In this document: positions 28,227-38,068 of the stretch, one piece after another
How positions within the stretch are numbered: the first letter of the stretch is position 1
How the letters are laid out: each line of letters starts with the position of its first letter
Assembly: GCA_023384135.1 (NCBI GenBank)
Contig: JAHDXS010000003.1
Location: 502,728 to 566,727 of the forward strand
Reading direction: 5' to 3'
Source of the DNA: Alphaproteobacteria bacterium
GTDB taxonomy: Bacteria; Pseudomonadota; Alphaproteobacteria; Micavibrionales; Micavibrionaceae
Length of the DNA: 64,000 nt
Translations under genes and position numbers: made by a program
The notes under the pieces: model-generated
The model's database searches: none
What the model was told of the DNA's origin: nothing
What the model saw: the letters and a program-made list of their open reading frames with translations, nothing else

Positions 28227-29231
28227 ATGAATTTTCCGGCTGTTAAGAATAATGACTCCAAGGCGCTGATGCCGCAGGCCGAGACGCGCGGCCATATCTA
28301 CGGCAGTATTCTGGAGACCATCGGCGCGACCCCGCTGGTGCGCACCTCCCGCTTCATGGAGGAGTACGGGCTTCAGGCCGACATTCTGGCCAAGCTGGAA
28401 TTTTTCAACCCGCTGGCCTCGGTCAAGGACCGCATCGGTTTTGCGATGATCGAAGACGCCGAGCGCGCGGGCAAAATCAAACCGGGCCGCACCGTCCTGA
28501 TCGAGCCGACCTCCGGGAATACGGGGATCGCGCTGGCCTTCGTCGCCGCGTCCAAAGGCTACCGCCTCATCCTCACCATGCCCGAAAGCATGTCCATCGA
28601 GCGCCGTAAGATGCTGCGCTATCTGGGCGCGGAGCTGGTTCTCACGCCCCGCGAAAAGGGCATGCCCGGCGCAATCGCGCGCGCCAAGGAATTGCTCTCC
28701 GAGCATGACGACGCCTTCACCCCCGGCCAGTTCGTGAACCCCGCCAACCCCCAGATCCACCGCGAAACGACCGCACAGGAAATCTGGGCGGACACGAACG
28801 GCGGCGCGGATATCCTGATCTCCGGCGTCGGCACGGGTGGGACCCTGACCGGCGTCGCGCAGGTCCTCAAACAGAAAAAACCCGGCTTCAAGGCCTACGC
28901 GGTCGAACCCGCCGAAAGCCCCGTCCTCTCCGGCGGTTCGCCGTCCCCGCATAAAATTCAGGGCATCGGCGCGGGCTTCGTGCCCGATGTGCTTGATCAG
29001 AAGCTGATCGACGGCGTGATCAAGGTGCAAAGCGATGAGGCCTTCAAAATGGCCCGTGAACTGGCAAGGCTTGAGGGTATCCCCGGCGGCATTTCCTCCG
29101 GCGCGGCCATGGCCGCCGCCCGCGAAGTCGCGCAGATGCCCGAAAACAAGGGAAAACAGATCATCGTGATCCTGCCGTCCTTCGCCGAGCGTTACATGTC
29201 CACGCCCCTTTTCGACGGGCTGGAAGAGTAA
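28227..29231 (+). CDS. cysK: Cysteine synthase A (O-acetylserine sulfhydrylase)
   Basis: CysK replaces the acetyl group of O-acetylserine with sulfide to give cysteine. The 334-residue PLP enzyme has the cofactor lysine Lys67 in SVKDR, the phosphate-binding TSGNTGIA and [10 protein letters not shown], and the C-terminal GISSGAA. It carries about 20 extra residues at the N-terminus compared with typical CysK (310-320). AAGGAT precedes the ATG. The first enzyme of the pathway, cysE, is 25 kb away. Cystathionine beta-synthase is excluded by length and layout. Confidence 0.94.
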   Translation: MNFPAVKNNDSKALMPQAETRGHIYGSILETIGATPLVRTSRFMEEYGLQADILAKLEFFNPLASVKDRIGFAMIEDAERAGKIKPGRTVLIEPTSGNTGIALAFVAASKGYRLILTMPESMSIERRKMLRYLGAELVLTPREKGMPGAIARAKELLSEHDDAFTPGQFVNPANPQIHRETTAQEIWADTNGGADILISGVGTGGTLTGVAQVLKQKKPGFKAYAVEPAESPVLSGGSPSPHKIQGIGAGFVPDVLDQKLIDGVIKVQSDEAFKMARELARLEGIPGGISSGAAMAAAREVAQMPENKGKQIIVILPSFAERYMSTPLFDGLEE

Positions 29232-29234
29232 CCC

Positions 29235-30128
29235 CTAGGCGCGCTCTAAGGTCCGCAGCCTGTATGGCCCATCGGACCGGGCGATGAACAGCGGCAGATA
29301 GGCTTCGTGATAATGCTGGCCGAGCGTCTCCAGCGGCGTGAGCGCGTCCAGAAGCCGCACGGCGGAAGATTTGTCCTTCGTCAGTTCCAGCGATCCGACA
29401 TCCAGCTTGGCCATCCGCAAATTCAGAATCATGCGCCGCACCGGGGCCAGAACGGCATCGGTGATCATAAGAAACGGCTTGAAGACGACCCGCGCGACCG
29501 CGTTCGCCTCCTGAAGCACATGAAACGGGAAATAGCCCAGAAAGCACAGCAAGGTGAAGAACAGCACGTCCTTGGTGTAAAGCCGCTGCACGGCCTGCGC
29601 GATGAACGCCTCCTGCAGATCGGGATCAAGCTGGTGGTAAACCGCCGGGGAAATCAGAAGCTTCGATTGCTTGGCGAGACCCTGCAACACCACGGCCGTA
29701 ACCGCGCCCGGCGGCATATTGTCGGCGTCGTTGATGATATAAAGCGCAGGCACCGGAAGCCCGCGCGAAATGCACTGAGTCTCCAGCCTTTGATAAAACG
29801 GATCGTTCGGCCGCAGCTCAAAGGGCACGGCCCCGAACATCTGCTCGGCCTGATTAAAATCGCGGTAAACGAAATAGAACGCCCCGGCCAGAGCAAAAAA
29901 CAGGAACTTCAGGTAAAACCGCACGAATTTGATCTGCGTCTTGCTCTCATACAGCATATCCTGCGCCGAACCCGGATCGAAAACGAAAGCCGCGAGCACA
30001 AAGCACGCAGAAACCAGCGAGACGAAAATCAGAATACCGATAAGAAAATAAACCATCATCAGGCCCGAAATGACCTGATTGTTCCACTGGATCCGTTTGA
30101 TCTGTCCTTGAAAAACGTCTGTAGTCAT
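29235..30128 (-). CDS. HtpX/M48-like membrane protein lacking the zinc motif
   Basis: The 297-residue protein has two N-terminal transmembrane segments (about residues 20-50 and 70-90), then a segment that resembles the M48 metallopeptidase core. In it, SRGLPVPALYIINDADN corresponds to the usual GLPxPxVYVID stretch, and LLISPAVYHQLDPDLQEAFIA precedes where HExxH should stand. Here that position reads QAVQR (178-182), so the zinc-binding His and Glu are lost. It is therefore probably an inactive homologue. The likeness was judged by eye; it lies between cysK and a reductase gene. Confidence 0.55.
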   Translation of the reverse strand: MTTDVFQGQIKRIQWNNQVISGLMMVYFLIGILIFVSLVSACFVLAAFVFDPGSAQDMLYESKTQIKFVRFYLKFLFFALAGAFYFVYRDFNQAEQMFGAVPFELRPNDPFYQRLETQCISRGLPVPALYIINDADNMPPGAVTAVVLQGLAKQSKLLISPAVYHQLDPDLQEAFIAQAVQRLYTKDVLFFTLLCFLGYFPFHVLQEANAVARVVFKPFLMITDAVLAPVRRMILNLRMAKLDVGSLELTKDKSSAVRLLDALTPLETLGQHYHEAYLPLFIARSDGPYRLRTLERA

Positions 30129-30173
30129 AAAATACCCCGTGAACGAAACGACGGACTATATTCAACCACAAAA

Positions 30174-31253
<1,080 letters not shown>

Positions 31254-31325
31254 CTAAAGCTTAAGCAATCTGGGGGGTGTCATAGGACATTCCCCCCCGG
31301 ATGTAAAGCCCGTTGAGGCCGGGGA

Positions 31326-34037
31326 TTAACCCTTGAGCAGCGCCTTGAGCGCATAAAGCGCCTCCAGCGCCTCGCGCGGACTCAGATTGTCCGGCTCAAT
31401 CGTTGCCAGACGTTCTTCAAGGAGACTGGGTTCGGGGGGGGCAGGGGGCCGAGCGGCGGAGAACAGCGGCAAATCGCCCGCTAGAGCGGTGAGCTTCCCG
31501 GTCTGATCCTTGTCCTGCAGCAGGTTCAGGATCGCTTGCGCCCTCGTCAGAACCGGCGCGGGAATCCCCGCCAGCCGCGCGACGTGAATCCCGTAGGAGC
31601 GGTCCGCGCTGCCCTCGATGACTTTATGCAAAAAGATAATCGAACCTTTCCATTCCTTCACCGCCATCGCATGGCACGAAAGCCGGGGCAGGGAGGATTT
31701 AAGCGAGGTCAGCTCATGGAAATGCGTGGCGAACAAACCCCGGCATTGATTGACGTTATGCAAATGCTCGACGCACGCCCACGCGATGGAAAGCCCGTCG
31801 AACGTCGCCGTGCCGCGCCCGATCTCATCCAGAATCACAAGAGAGCGCTCGGTCGACTGGTTGAGAATGGCCGCGGTCTCCACCATCTCGACCATGAAGG
31901 TCGATTGCCCGCGCGCGAGATCGTCGGACGCCCCCACGCGGCTGAACACCCGATCTATGATTCCAATACGAGTCGAATCGGCAGGCACAAACGATCCGGC
32001 CTGTGCCATAATCGCGATCAGCGCGTTCTGGCGCAGGAACGTCGATTTCCCCGCCATGTTAGGCCCGGTCAAAAGCCACAATCTCTGCTGCGGTTCAAGG
32101 ATGCAATCGTTGGGATGAAACGCCTCGCCTTTCTTGCGCAAAGCCGCCTCCACCACGGGATGCCGTGCACCCTTGATCTCGAATGAAAGATCCTCCGTGA
32201 CCTGTGGGCGTGTATAGTTCATCTCCGCCGCAAGTTCGGCCAGTGCCGCAGCAACATCAACCCGCGCCAGCGCATTTGCGATACGCGAAAGATCGCCAGA
32301 CAGCGCGCAGGTTTTTTCAACCAGCATGTTAAAAACAGAGAGTTCGATGGCCAGAATTTTCTCTCCGGCGGAAAGAAGATCGCGCTCAATCTCCGCTAGT
32401 TCGGTCGTAGTAAACCGTACGGCATTCGCCAGAGTTTGCCGATGAATGAAGGGGTTAGCTGCCCCGTGTTCATCCGCCTTCGCAACCATCAGCGCATCGG
32501 CCCGGCGCGGCGGCACCTCGATAAAATAGCCCAGCACGTTGTTATGCTTGATTTTCAGCGCGTCGATTTTTGCAAGTTTCTGGTATTTATTTTGCAGCGA
32601 GGCAATGACGCGGCGGCTCTCGTCGCGCAGCACACGCAGCTCGTCCAGCCGCGGATTGAAGCCTTTTTTGACAAACCCGCCATCCCGCGTTTGGCTGGGC
32701 GGCTCGTCCACGATGGCCCGCTCGAGATCGTCCAGAAGATGCGAGAGGGCACCGCCGATTTCAGTTTTGGACAAAAGCTGATCGAGCGCCGCCGGACGCC
32801 CGTCGGCGGTCATCAAGGCCGCGCGGAGGTTAATCGTTGTCGTGATGCCGACACGGATCGCGCGCAAATCGGGGGGAGTCCCGCGCCCCGCCGAAAGCCG
32901 CCCCAGCGCCCGCTCGATATCGGGCAGAAGTTTGAGCAACGTGCGGGCCTCCCGCCGTGTCTCCACCTGCGCGGCGAAAAAGGAAACGCGGTCAAGCCGT
33001 CTTTCGATCCGCTCCACATCGAAAAGCGGGGCGGAGATCATATCCTGTAAGAGCCGCGCCCCGGAACCCGTCAGAGTCCGGTCGATCGTATCGAGAAGGC
33101 TGCCCTTTTTCTCGCCCGAAAGGGTACGCAGCAATTCAAGGTTCCGCCGCGTCGCGCCGTCCATCTCCATGAACCCGCCCGACCGCACAGACGCCAGACG
33201 CTCGATATGGGGAATCTTTCCCTTTTGCGTGCGTTCGGCATAGGCCAGCAGACATCCCGCCGCCGAAATTTCTGGTGCCCCGAACGCGCCCAGCGCATCG
33301 AGCGAAGCAACATCGAAAAAACCCTGAAGCCGTTTTTGAGATTGCGCATAATCAAAGTAAGATTGATCGAGATTTGTCAAAATTTTGGAATAGGAGTTTA
33401 AACTTTTAATTGAAGAAAAATCGCTAACTGCGCTGGTCAGAATCTCCACCGGGTCCAGCCGCTCAAGGGCCGCCCCTAGCGCGTCCGCCTCCACGCTCTG
33501 CGCGAAGAACGCGCCTGTTGAAATTTCCAGCCACGCCAGCCCGAAGCGCCCGCCATCGCCGCCGGACAGGGCGCACAGATAATTATTCCGCCGCGCATCC
33601 AGCAAATGATCCTCAGTCAGCGTCCCCGGCGTGACCAGCCTCACGACCTCGCGCTTGACCAGAACCTTGGAGGAGGGCAGCCCCTCGCGTTTCGCCCGCG
33701 CCTTCGCTTCTTCGGGCGTTTCCGTCTGCTCGCAGATGGCAACCTTGTGCCCCGCGCGGATCAGCTTGGCCAGATAAGGCTCATAGGCATGGATCGGTAC
33801 CCCGCACATGGAAATGTCCCGCCCCTGGTTCTTCCCGCGCTTGGTGAGCGCGATGTCCAGAACGGCGGCGGCAATTTCCGCATCCTCATGGAAAAGCTCG
33901 TAAAAATCGCCCATACGGTAGAAGAGAAGGCAGTCGGGATGCTCCACCTTCAGGCGGTGATACTGCGCCATCATGGGCGTCATGGGGGATTCGCCGGGAG
34001 AATCCTCGGTGGGTGTCGACTCAAGTGCGTGCGCCAT
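31326..34037 (-). CDS. mutS: DNA mismatch repair protein MutS
   Basis: MutS recognises mispairs and small loops and starts methyl- or strand-directed repair. The 903-residue product has the mismatch-binding [11 protein letters not shown] near the N-terminus, the connector, lever and clamp domains, Walker [10 protein letters not shown] near residue 656, the [12 protein letters not shown]alker B region and the [10 protein letters not shown] motif. Length is normal. ATG 34037 is chosen; a TTG at 34064 would add nine residues. A hairpin without a U-run lies 28 bases after the stop. Confidence 0.96.
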   Translation of the reverse strand: MAHALESTPTEDSPGESPMTPMMAQYHRLKVEHPDCLLFYRMGDFYELFHEDAEIAAAVLDIALTKRGKNQGRDISMCGVPIHAYEPYLAKLIRAGHKVAICEQTETPEEAKARAKREGLPSSKVLVKREVVRLVTPGTLTEDHLLDARRNNYLCALSGGDGGRFGLAWLEISTGAFFAQSVEADALGAALERLDPVEILTSAVSDFSSIKSLNSYSKILTNLDQSYFDYAQSQKRLQGFFDVASLDALGAFGAPEISAAGCLLAYAERTQKGKIPHIERLASVRSGGFMEMDGATRRNLELLRTLSGEKKGSLLDTIDRTLTGSGARLLQDMISAPLFDVERIERRLDRVSFFAAQVETRREARTLLKLLPDIERALGRLSAGRGTPPDLRAIRVGITTTINLRAALMTADGRPAALDQLLSKTEIGGALSHLLDDLERAIVDEPPSQTRDGGFVKKGFNPRLDELRVLRDESRRVIASLQNKYQKLAKIDALKIKHNNVLGYFIEVPPRRADALMVAKADEHGAANPFIHRQTLANAVRFTTTELAEIERDLLSAGEKILAIELSVFNMLVEKTCALSGDLSRIANALARVDVAAALAELAAEMNYTRPQVTEDLSFEIKGARHPVVEAALRKKGEAFHPNDCILEPQQRLWLLTGPNMAGKSTFLRQNALIAIMAQAGSFVPADSTRIGIIDRVFSRVGASDDLARGQSTFMVEMVETAAILNQSTERSLVILDEIGRGTATFDGLSIAWACVEHLHNVNQCRGLFATHFHELTSLKSSLPRLSCHAMAVKEWKGSIIFLHKVIEGSADRSYGIHVARLAGIPAPVLTRAQAILNLLQDKDQTGKLTALAGDLPLFSAARPPAPPEPSLLEERLATIEPDNLSPREALEALYALKALLKG

Positions 34038-34105
34038 AGGAAAAGTCTTACGCGATTGGCGCAATCTTGCAAACAGGGAATTGGCAAAGGTTATAAGCCG
34101 GGCGC

Positions 34106-34693
34106 TTAAAGCGCGGGCTGCAACTCCGCAACCGCCGTCTCAGTCGGCATGAAGTTTCCCGAGCTGTGAACGGACGCCTCGATGCTCCGCAGCGCCGCCA
34201 CGACAGCCTTGAGATTGGCAACCGTCATCGTATGCCGCTTCGTTCCGCTGAACTCGGGATACGGCGACTTGCGAGAGGAGGTGGAGTTGGTGAAATCGTT
34301 AATGAAGGTCGAGAGGTGATACGCCTTGTCCTCGTCCTTGTATTTCGGGTGGCTGGCCATGTAATCGCCGTACACCTTGATCTCCTGCAACTGGTCGGTC
34401 AGCTTTTCGGTCAGTTCCGCCAGCGTGCGGGCGGCTTCCCCGCCGCGTGATTTCTGCCCCATGACCTTTTCGATCTCGTCCAGCGTCGCGTGAAGGGCGC
34501 GGCACTCGCCGTAGGTGATGGAGAAAAACGGTTTCGGCAGATTGCCGTGTCCCGGGCGGCTCGCCATCGGCGGCACGCAAATCGGCGTGTACAGCGCGAT
34601 ATACTCCGCCGGATGCCGGATGAAATCCGAGACGTTCAGCGGGGCGAGGGCGGTGCGGAGGGCTTGAAGCGAGTTTTTGAAATCTTTGTTCAT
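34106..34693 (-). CDS. Hypothetical protein with a CtrA-box promoter
   Basis: I do not recognise this 195-residue family. It lacks signal peptide and membrane segments. It begins with a helical stretch ([15 protein letters not shown]), holds PICVPP with a lone cysteine and a helical hairpin EIEKVMGQ...[15 protein letters not shown], then a polar Ser/Thr-rich loop and a C-terminal helix around [14 protein letters not shown]. The main clue to its role is upstream: a sigma-70-type promoter directly behind an exact TTAA-N7-TTAAC box. This suggests cell-cycle or developmental expression under CtrA. Confidence 0.55.
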   Translation of the reverse strand: MNKDFKNSLQALRTALAPLNVSDFIRHPAEYIALYTPICVPPMASRPGHGNLPKPFFSITYGECRALHATLDEIEKVMGQKSRGGEAARTLAELTEKLTDQLQEIKVYGDYMASHPKYKDEDKAYHLSTFINDFTNSTSSRKSPYPEFSGTKRHTMTVANLKAVVAALRSIEASVHSSGNFMPTETAVAELQPAL

Positions 34694-34713
34694 GGCGCAG
34701 GTCTATCGTTAAA

Positions 34714-34741
34714 ATATTAAGATTACACAACACTATAACAA
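34714..34741 (-). promoter_or_regulatory. Promoter of the CtrA-boxed unknown gene
   Basis: TTGTTA (34741-34736) and TAATAT (34719-34714) on the minus strand are spaced 16 bases, about 20-25 bases upstream of the 195-residue gene. The interval is strikingly AT-rich. Confidence 0.55.
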
Positions 34742-34748
34742 CAAACTG

Positions 34749-34764
34749 GTTAACCAGCTGTTAA
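34749..34764 (-). promoter_or_regulatory. CtrA box, TTAA-N7-TTAAC
   Basis: The minus strand reads TTAACAGCTGGTTAAC, an exact fit to the CtrA consensus TTAA-N7-TTAAC. It lies seven bases upstream of the -35 element of the unknown gene. The downstream half also forms a perfect 12-base palindrome, CTGGTTAACCAG, at 34746-34757, which might be an independent operator. Confidence 0.6.
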
Positions 34765-34805
34765 GGTTATTGCGATAATACGGCCATTTTGAAAGATAAA
34801 GAACG

Positions 34806-35297
34806 TCAGCCCGTTCCGGTGGACCCGAACCCGCCGGACCCGCGCCCGGTCTGGTCGAGTGTTTCTGCGGCTTTCCACAGAATCTGGGTATAACGCGCCA
34901 CGACCATCTGGGCGATCCGCATACCCCTTGTAACCGTGAAAGGCTCCGGCCCGTGATTGATCAGGATGACCTTGATCTCCCCCCGGTAATCCGCGTCGAT
35001 TGTTCCGGGCGTATTCAGCACCGTCACGCCGTGATTGAGCGCCAGCCCGGAACGCGGCCGGATCTGGGCCTCGAACCCCGGAGGCAGGGCAATAGAGATT
35101 CCCGTTGGAACCAGAACCCTCTGCCCGGAGGCAAGAATAAAGTCCTCTTCTATGGCGGCCGTAAGATCCATCCCTGCCGACTGCGCCGTGGCATAGGACG
35201 GCAACGGCAGCCCCGCAGCATGGGGCAGAGGCGTAAGCGTGACTTCGACGGGCTCGTTATTGGCGTTTGCCGGGGCGGCGTTTTTGGGAGGTGTCAT
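34806..35297 (-). CDS. dut: Deoxyuridine 5'-triphosphate nucleotidohydrolase
   Basis: Dut hydrolyses dUTP to dUMP, preventing uracil in DNA and feeding dTMP synthesis. The 163-residue trimeric-type enzyme has all five motifs: [40 protein letters not shown] and the C-terminal [11 protein letters not shown]. The start overlaps the end of coaBC by 41 bases, and an N-terminal extension of about 20 residues precedes the core. Tight coupling to coaBC is the usual alphaproteobacterial order. Confidence 0.95.
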   Translation of the reverse strand: MTPPKNAAPANANNEPVEVTLTPLPHAAGLPLPSYATAQSAGMDLTAAIEEDFILASGQRVLVPTGISIALPPGFEAQIRPRSGLALNHGVTVLNTPGTIDADYRGEIKVILINHGPEPFTVTRGMRIAQMVVARYTQILWKAAETLDQTGRGSGGFGSTGTG

Positions 35298-36513
35298 GGC
35301 GTCCGAACTCCTGAGTGATGCGTTCGACCAGTTTGGCGGCTATCGCCTGCTTACTGGCCCGGGGCCATTCTTCGCTGGCCGACCGGGTGAAAAGCGTAAC
35401 GTGATTCTCATCCGCCCCAAACGCCTTTTCGCGCCCCTTCGCGTCTGGCCCGACCGCGTTCGCGACGATCCAGTCGCAGCCCTTGCTCTTGAGCTTGGCC
35501 TTAGCGTTTTTCTCCAGATCGTCCGTCTCGGCGGCGAACCCGATCACCAGCCTGGGCCGCCCTTTTTTAAGACCCGCGATGGTCCGCAGGATATCGGGAT
35601 TTTCCGTCAGGTTGATTTCGGGAGCCGTTTTCCCGCCGGACTTTTTAATCTTTTTGGTCTGCGGTTTCGCCGCCCGCCAATCGCTGACCGCCGCCGCGAA
35701 CACGGCGATGTCGGCGGGCAGGGCCTTCTCGCAAGCCGCCAGCATCTCCGCTGCGCTTTCGATATGAACGGTCTTCACCCCCGCCGGGTCGGGCAAGGCA
35801 ACCGGCCCGGTGATCAGGGTGACGAGCGCCCCGGCCTCTTGCAGTGCTGCAGCGATGGCATGTCCTTGCTTGCCCGAGGATCGGTTGCCGATGAACCGCA
35901 CCGGGTCGATGGCCTCAAACGTAGGCCCGCTGGTCACAAGCGCCTTAAGCCCCGCGAGTTTTTTCGGACCCAGAGCCGCCTCGATAGCCTCAAGAATCTC
36001 GGCGGGTTCGCTCATCCGGCCCCAGCCTGTCTCGCCGCAGGCCATGTCGCCCGCGTTCGGCCCGATCTGCCGCACGCCCCGCGCGCGCAAGACGCCGATA
36101 TTGGCCTGTGTCGCCGGGTTGTTCCACATCTGCGGGTTCATGGCGGGCGCGATCAGGATCGGCTTGTCGGAGGCCAGCAGAACCGTGGAGGCCAGATCGT
36201 TGGCGAAGCCGTTCGCCATTTTGGCGATCAAATCCGCGCTCGCGGGCGCGACGACGATCAGGTCGGCCTCCCGGCTGAGGCGGATATGCCCCATCTCCGC
36301 CTCGTCGGTCAGCGACCAGAGATCGGTGTAGACTTTATGTTCCGAAAGCGCCGACAGGCTGAGCGGCGTAACAAAATGCGCCCCGCCCTCGGTCAGGACG
36401 CAACGCACCTCCGCACCCGCGCTGCGCAGCAGCCGGATCAGTTCTAGCGCCTTGTACGCGGCGATGCCGCCCGAGACGATCAGAAGAATCTGTTTGTCCT
36501 GAAGTATGCCCAT
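35257..36513 (-). CDS. coaBC: Bifunctional phosphopantothenoylcysteine decarboxylase/phosphopantothenate-cysteine ligase
   Basis: CoaBC makes 4'-phosphopantetheine from phosphopantothenate and cysteine in coenzyme A synthesis. The 418-residue protein has the FMN-binding decarboxylase half ([17 protein letters not shown], the redox [13 protein letters not shown]) and the ligase half ([34 protein letters not shown]). I choose ATG 36513; a TTG nine bases earlier is possible. It uses cysteine, the product of the cysE/cysK pathway found in the same window. dut follows with overlap. Confidence 0.95.
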   Translation of the reverse strand: MGILQDKQILLIVSGGIAAYKALELIRLLRSAGAEVRCVLTEGGAHFVTPLSLSALSEHKVYTDLWSLTDEAEMGHIRLSREADLIVVAPASADLIAKMANGFANDLASTVLLASDKPILIAPAMNPQMWNNPATQANIGVLRARGVRQIGPNAGDMACGETGWGRMSEPAEILEAIEAALGPKKLAGLKALVTSGPTFEAIDPVRFIGNRSSGKQGHAIAAALQEAGALVTLITGPVALPDPAGVKTVHIESAAEMLAACEKALPADIAVFAAAVSDWRAAKPQTKKIKKSGGKTAPEINLTENPDILRTIAGLKKGRPRLVIGFAAETDDLEKNAKAKLKSKGCDWIVANAVGPDAKGREKAFGADENHVTLFTRSASEEWPRASKQAIAAKLVERITQEFGRHDTSQKRRPGKRQ

Positions 36514-36588
36514 CTCAATCAAAACCTGAACATTAAGAAACTTATAGAATCATATACGCCCGCACAAAAAACCGCCAACAATTAAGAA

Positions 36589-36611
36589 GGCCCCGCCGAA
36601 TGGGCGGGGCC
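36589..36611 (-). terminator. Rho-independent-like terminator after the acidic protein gene
   Basis: Nine perfect pairs (GGCCCCGCC/GGCGGGGCC) with a five-base loop lie 30 bases after the stop of the 168-residue gene. The minus strand continues TTCTTAATTG, a weak U-run. The strong stem could work in both directions, also shielding coaBC from upstream reading. Confidence 0.7.
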
Positions 36612-36641
36612 GTTCTGAAATCTTAAATAAACGGGCGGAAA

Positions 36642-37148
36642 TTACTCCAGACCCAGTTCCTTGGCGGTATCTTCCGCGGCCTTTTCGGCAGCGTCTTTCA
36701 ACTCCTCGGTTGCATTCTCAAGGCCGGAAGCAGGCGCGATATCTTCGGCAGAACCGGCAGCCTCGGCAGGTGCAATTTCGCCCTGAATGGCAGCTTCAGC
36801 CGGAGCGATCTCTCCAGCGATAGCGCCTTCGGCAGCAGCTTCAGCAGAAGGAGCGGGAGAAACTTCATCGGTAGAACTTTTCTCGATCACCTCTTCCTCG
36901 ATGGCTTCGATATCGGCGTTCATCTCGGCTTGTGCTTCGCTGGCAGGAGCCGGAGAGGTATCAGCCTGGGCTGCGCCTTGGGGGATGTCCTTGGAGAAAT
37001 CAACGCCCATGTCGCTTTCGCCCGCAGCGGGTTCAATTCCGGCCACGCCGGGCTGACCGTCGCGCTGGCTGGAAATAGCCATGATGCCGACGAGGCCGAT
37101 AGCGAGTACGGCCGTGGAATAAATAACGGATTTTGTAAAGTTGCTCAT
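36642..37148 (-). CDS. Acidic membrane-anchored low-complexity protein
   Basis: The 168-residue product has an N-terminal hydrophobic segment (about residues 7-25) with a basic lead, so it is exported or membrane-anchored. The remainder is low-complexity, rich in Ala, Glu and Pro, strongly acidic and probably disordered. It holds near-repeats of (Q/A)GEIAPAEAA around residues 117-133 and an amphipathic helix at the C-terminus (ATEELKDAAEKAAED). AGGAAGGG is an excellent ribosome-binding site. No family was recognised. It occupies the place between ubiE and coaBC where many alphaproteobacteria carry ubiB. Confidence 0.7.
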   Translation of the reverse strand: MSNFTKSVIYSTAVLAIGLVGIMAISSQRDGQPGVAGIEPAAGESDMGVDFSKDIPQGAAQADTSPAPASEAQAEMNADIEAIEEEVIEKSSTDEVSPAPSAEAAAEGAIAGEIAPAEAAIQGEIAPAEAAGSAEDIAPASGLENATEELKDAAEKAAEDTAKELGLE

Positions 37149-37174
37149 GATGCCCTTCCTGTGGAATTCTAAAA

Positions 37175-37203
37175 ATTATGCGGTCTTCGAGGTTCGCAAA
37201 CAA
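37175..37203 (-). promoter_or_regulatory. Candidate promoter of the acidic protein gene
   Basis: TTGTTT (37203-37198) and CATAAT (37180-37175) on the minus strand are spaced 17 bases, about 27 bases before the start codon. Confidence 0.4.
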
Positions 37204-37266
37204 TTGCTTCCTTATAGACGAAAGTCAATCGAAAAAGAAGAAAAATCTGCAATTATGAAAAATAAT

Positions 37267-38031
37267 TTAGGCCTTCAAACCCCGGTGAACAGCCACGATT
37301 CCCGCGCTAAAATTGCTGTATTCCGCGCGTTTGAACCCGGCCTTTTGTAAGCGCAGCTGAAGCTGCCTTTGGGAAGGAAATTTGCGGATACTTTCAACCA
37401 GATAACGGTAACTTTCGGTATCGTTTGCGATGACCTGCCCCAGCCTCGGAATCACGGTATCTGAGTACAGGCTATAGAGCCGCGCCAGCCCCTCCGGCTC
37501 CACGCGGCTGAATTCAAGGCAGTAAAACCGCCCGCCGGGCCGCAGGACGCGGTAGGCCTCGGCCAGCGCCGTATCAATATGGGTAACGTTCCTGAGCCCG
37601 AATGCGATGGTATACACGTCAACGGACGAATCGGGCACGGGCAGCGACTCGGCGTTTCCCGTCACCCACTGGAAATCGTCCAGCCAGCCCCGGTCCAGCG
37701 CCCGGTCCCGGCCCACGGAAAGCATGTTGTCGTTGAGGTCGCATAGAGTAATTCTCGCACCCGGCCCGGCTTTCTCACGAATGCGGAAGGCGATATCGCC
37801 CGTTCCCCCCGCCACGTCGAGATAATGCATCGGGCGCTCGCCCACCTTCGCCCGCGGCCGGATCATCCGCACCAGCCGGTCCTTCCAGACCCTGTGGATC
37901 CCGCCCGACATCAGGTCGTTCATCAGGTCGTAACGCCGCGCGACGCTGTCGAACACGCCCACAACCTTTTCGGTTTTCTCATCCGGCGTGACTTTTGTCT
38001 CGCCAAACCATATGCTCTCCGGATTCTTCAT
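37267..38031 (-). CDS. ubiE: Ubiquinone/menaquinone biosynthesis C-methyltransferase UbiE
   Basis: UbiE methylates the benzoquinol ring in ubiquinone (and, where present, menaquinone) synthesis. The 254-residue protein has FDSVARRYDLMNDLMSGGIHRVWKD at the N-terminus, SAM motif I YLDVAGGTGDIAFRI, NDNMLSVGRDRA, and the C-terminal region with FNxFGIVAVHxG-like residues (here FSAGIVAVHRG). Length is typical. It diverges from murJ over 37 bases. The expected neighbour ubiB is absent here; see the findings. Confidence 0.96.
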   Translation of the reverse strand: MKNPESIWFGETKVTPDEKTEKVVGVFDSVARRYDLMNDLMSGGIHRVWKDRLVRMIRPRAKVGERPMHYLDVAGGTGDIAFRIREKAGPGARITLCDLNDNMLSVGRDRALDRGWLDDFQWVTGNAESLPVPDSSVDVYTIAFGLRNVTHIDTALAEAYRVLRPGGRFYCLEFSRVEPEGLARLYSLYSDTVIPRLGQVIANDTESYRYLVESIRKFPSQRQLQLRLQKAGFKRAEYSNFSAGIVAVHRGLKA

Positions 38032-38068
38032 CTGTCTTAGTCCCTGCGATGATGTTAGGTGTTAGCAC

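Noticed and set aside
31272..31298. Inverted repeat of G6 and C6 after mutS as a terminator
   Set aside because: The stem has a bulge and no U-run follows on the minus strand; it may form a hairpin, but termination is unsupported.
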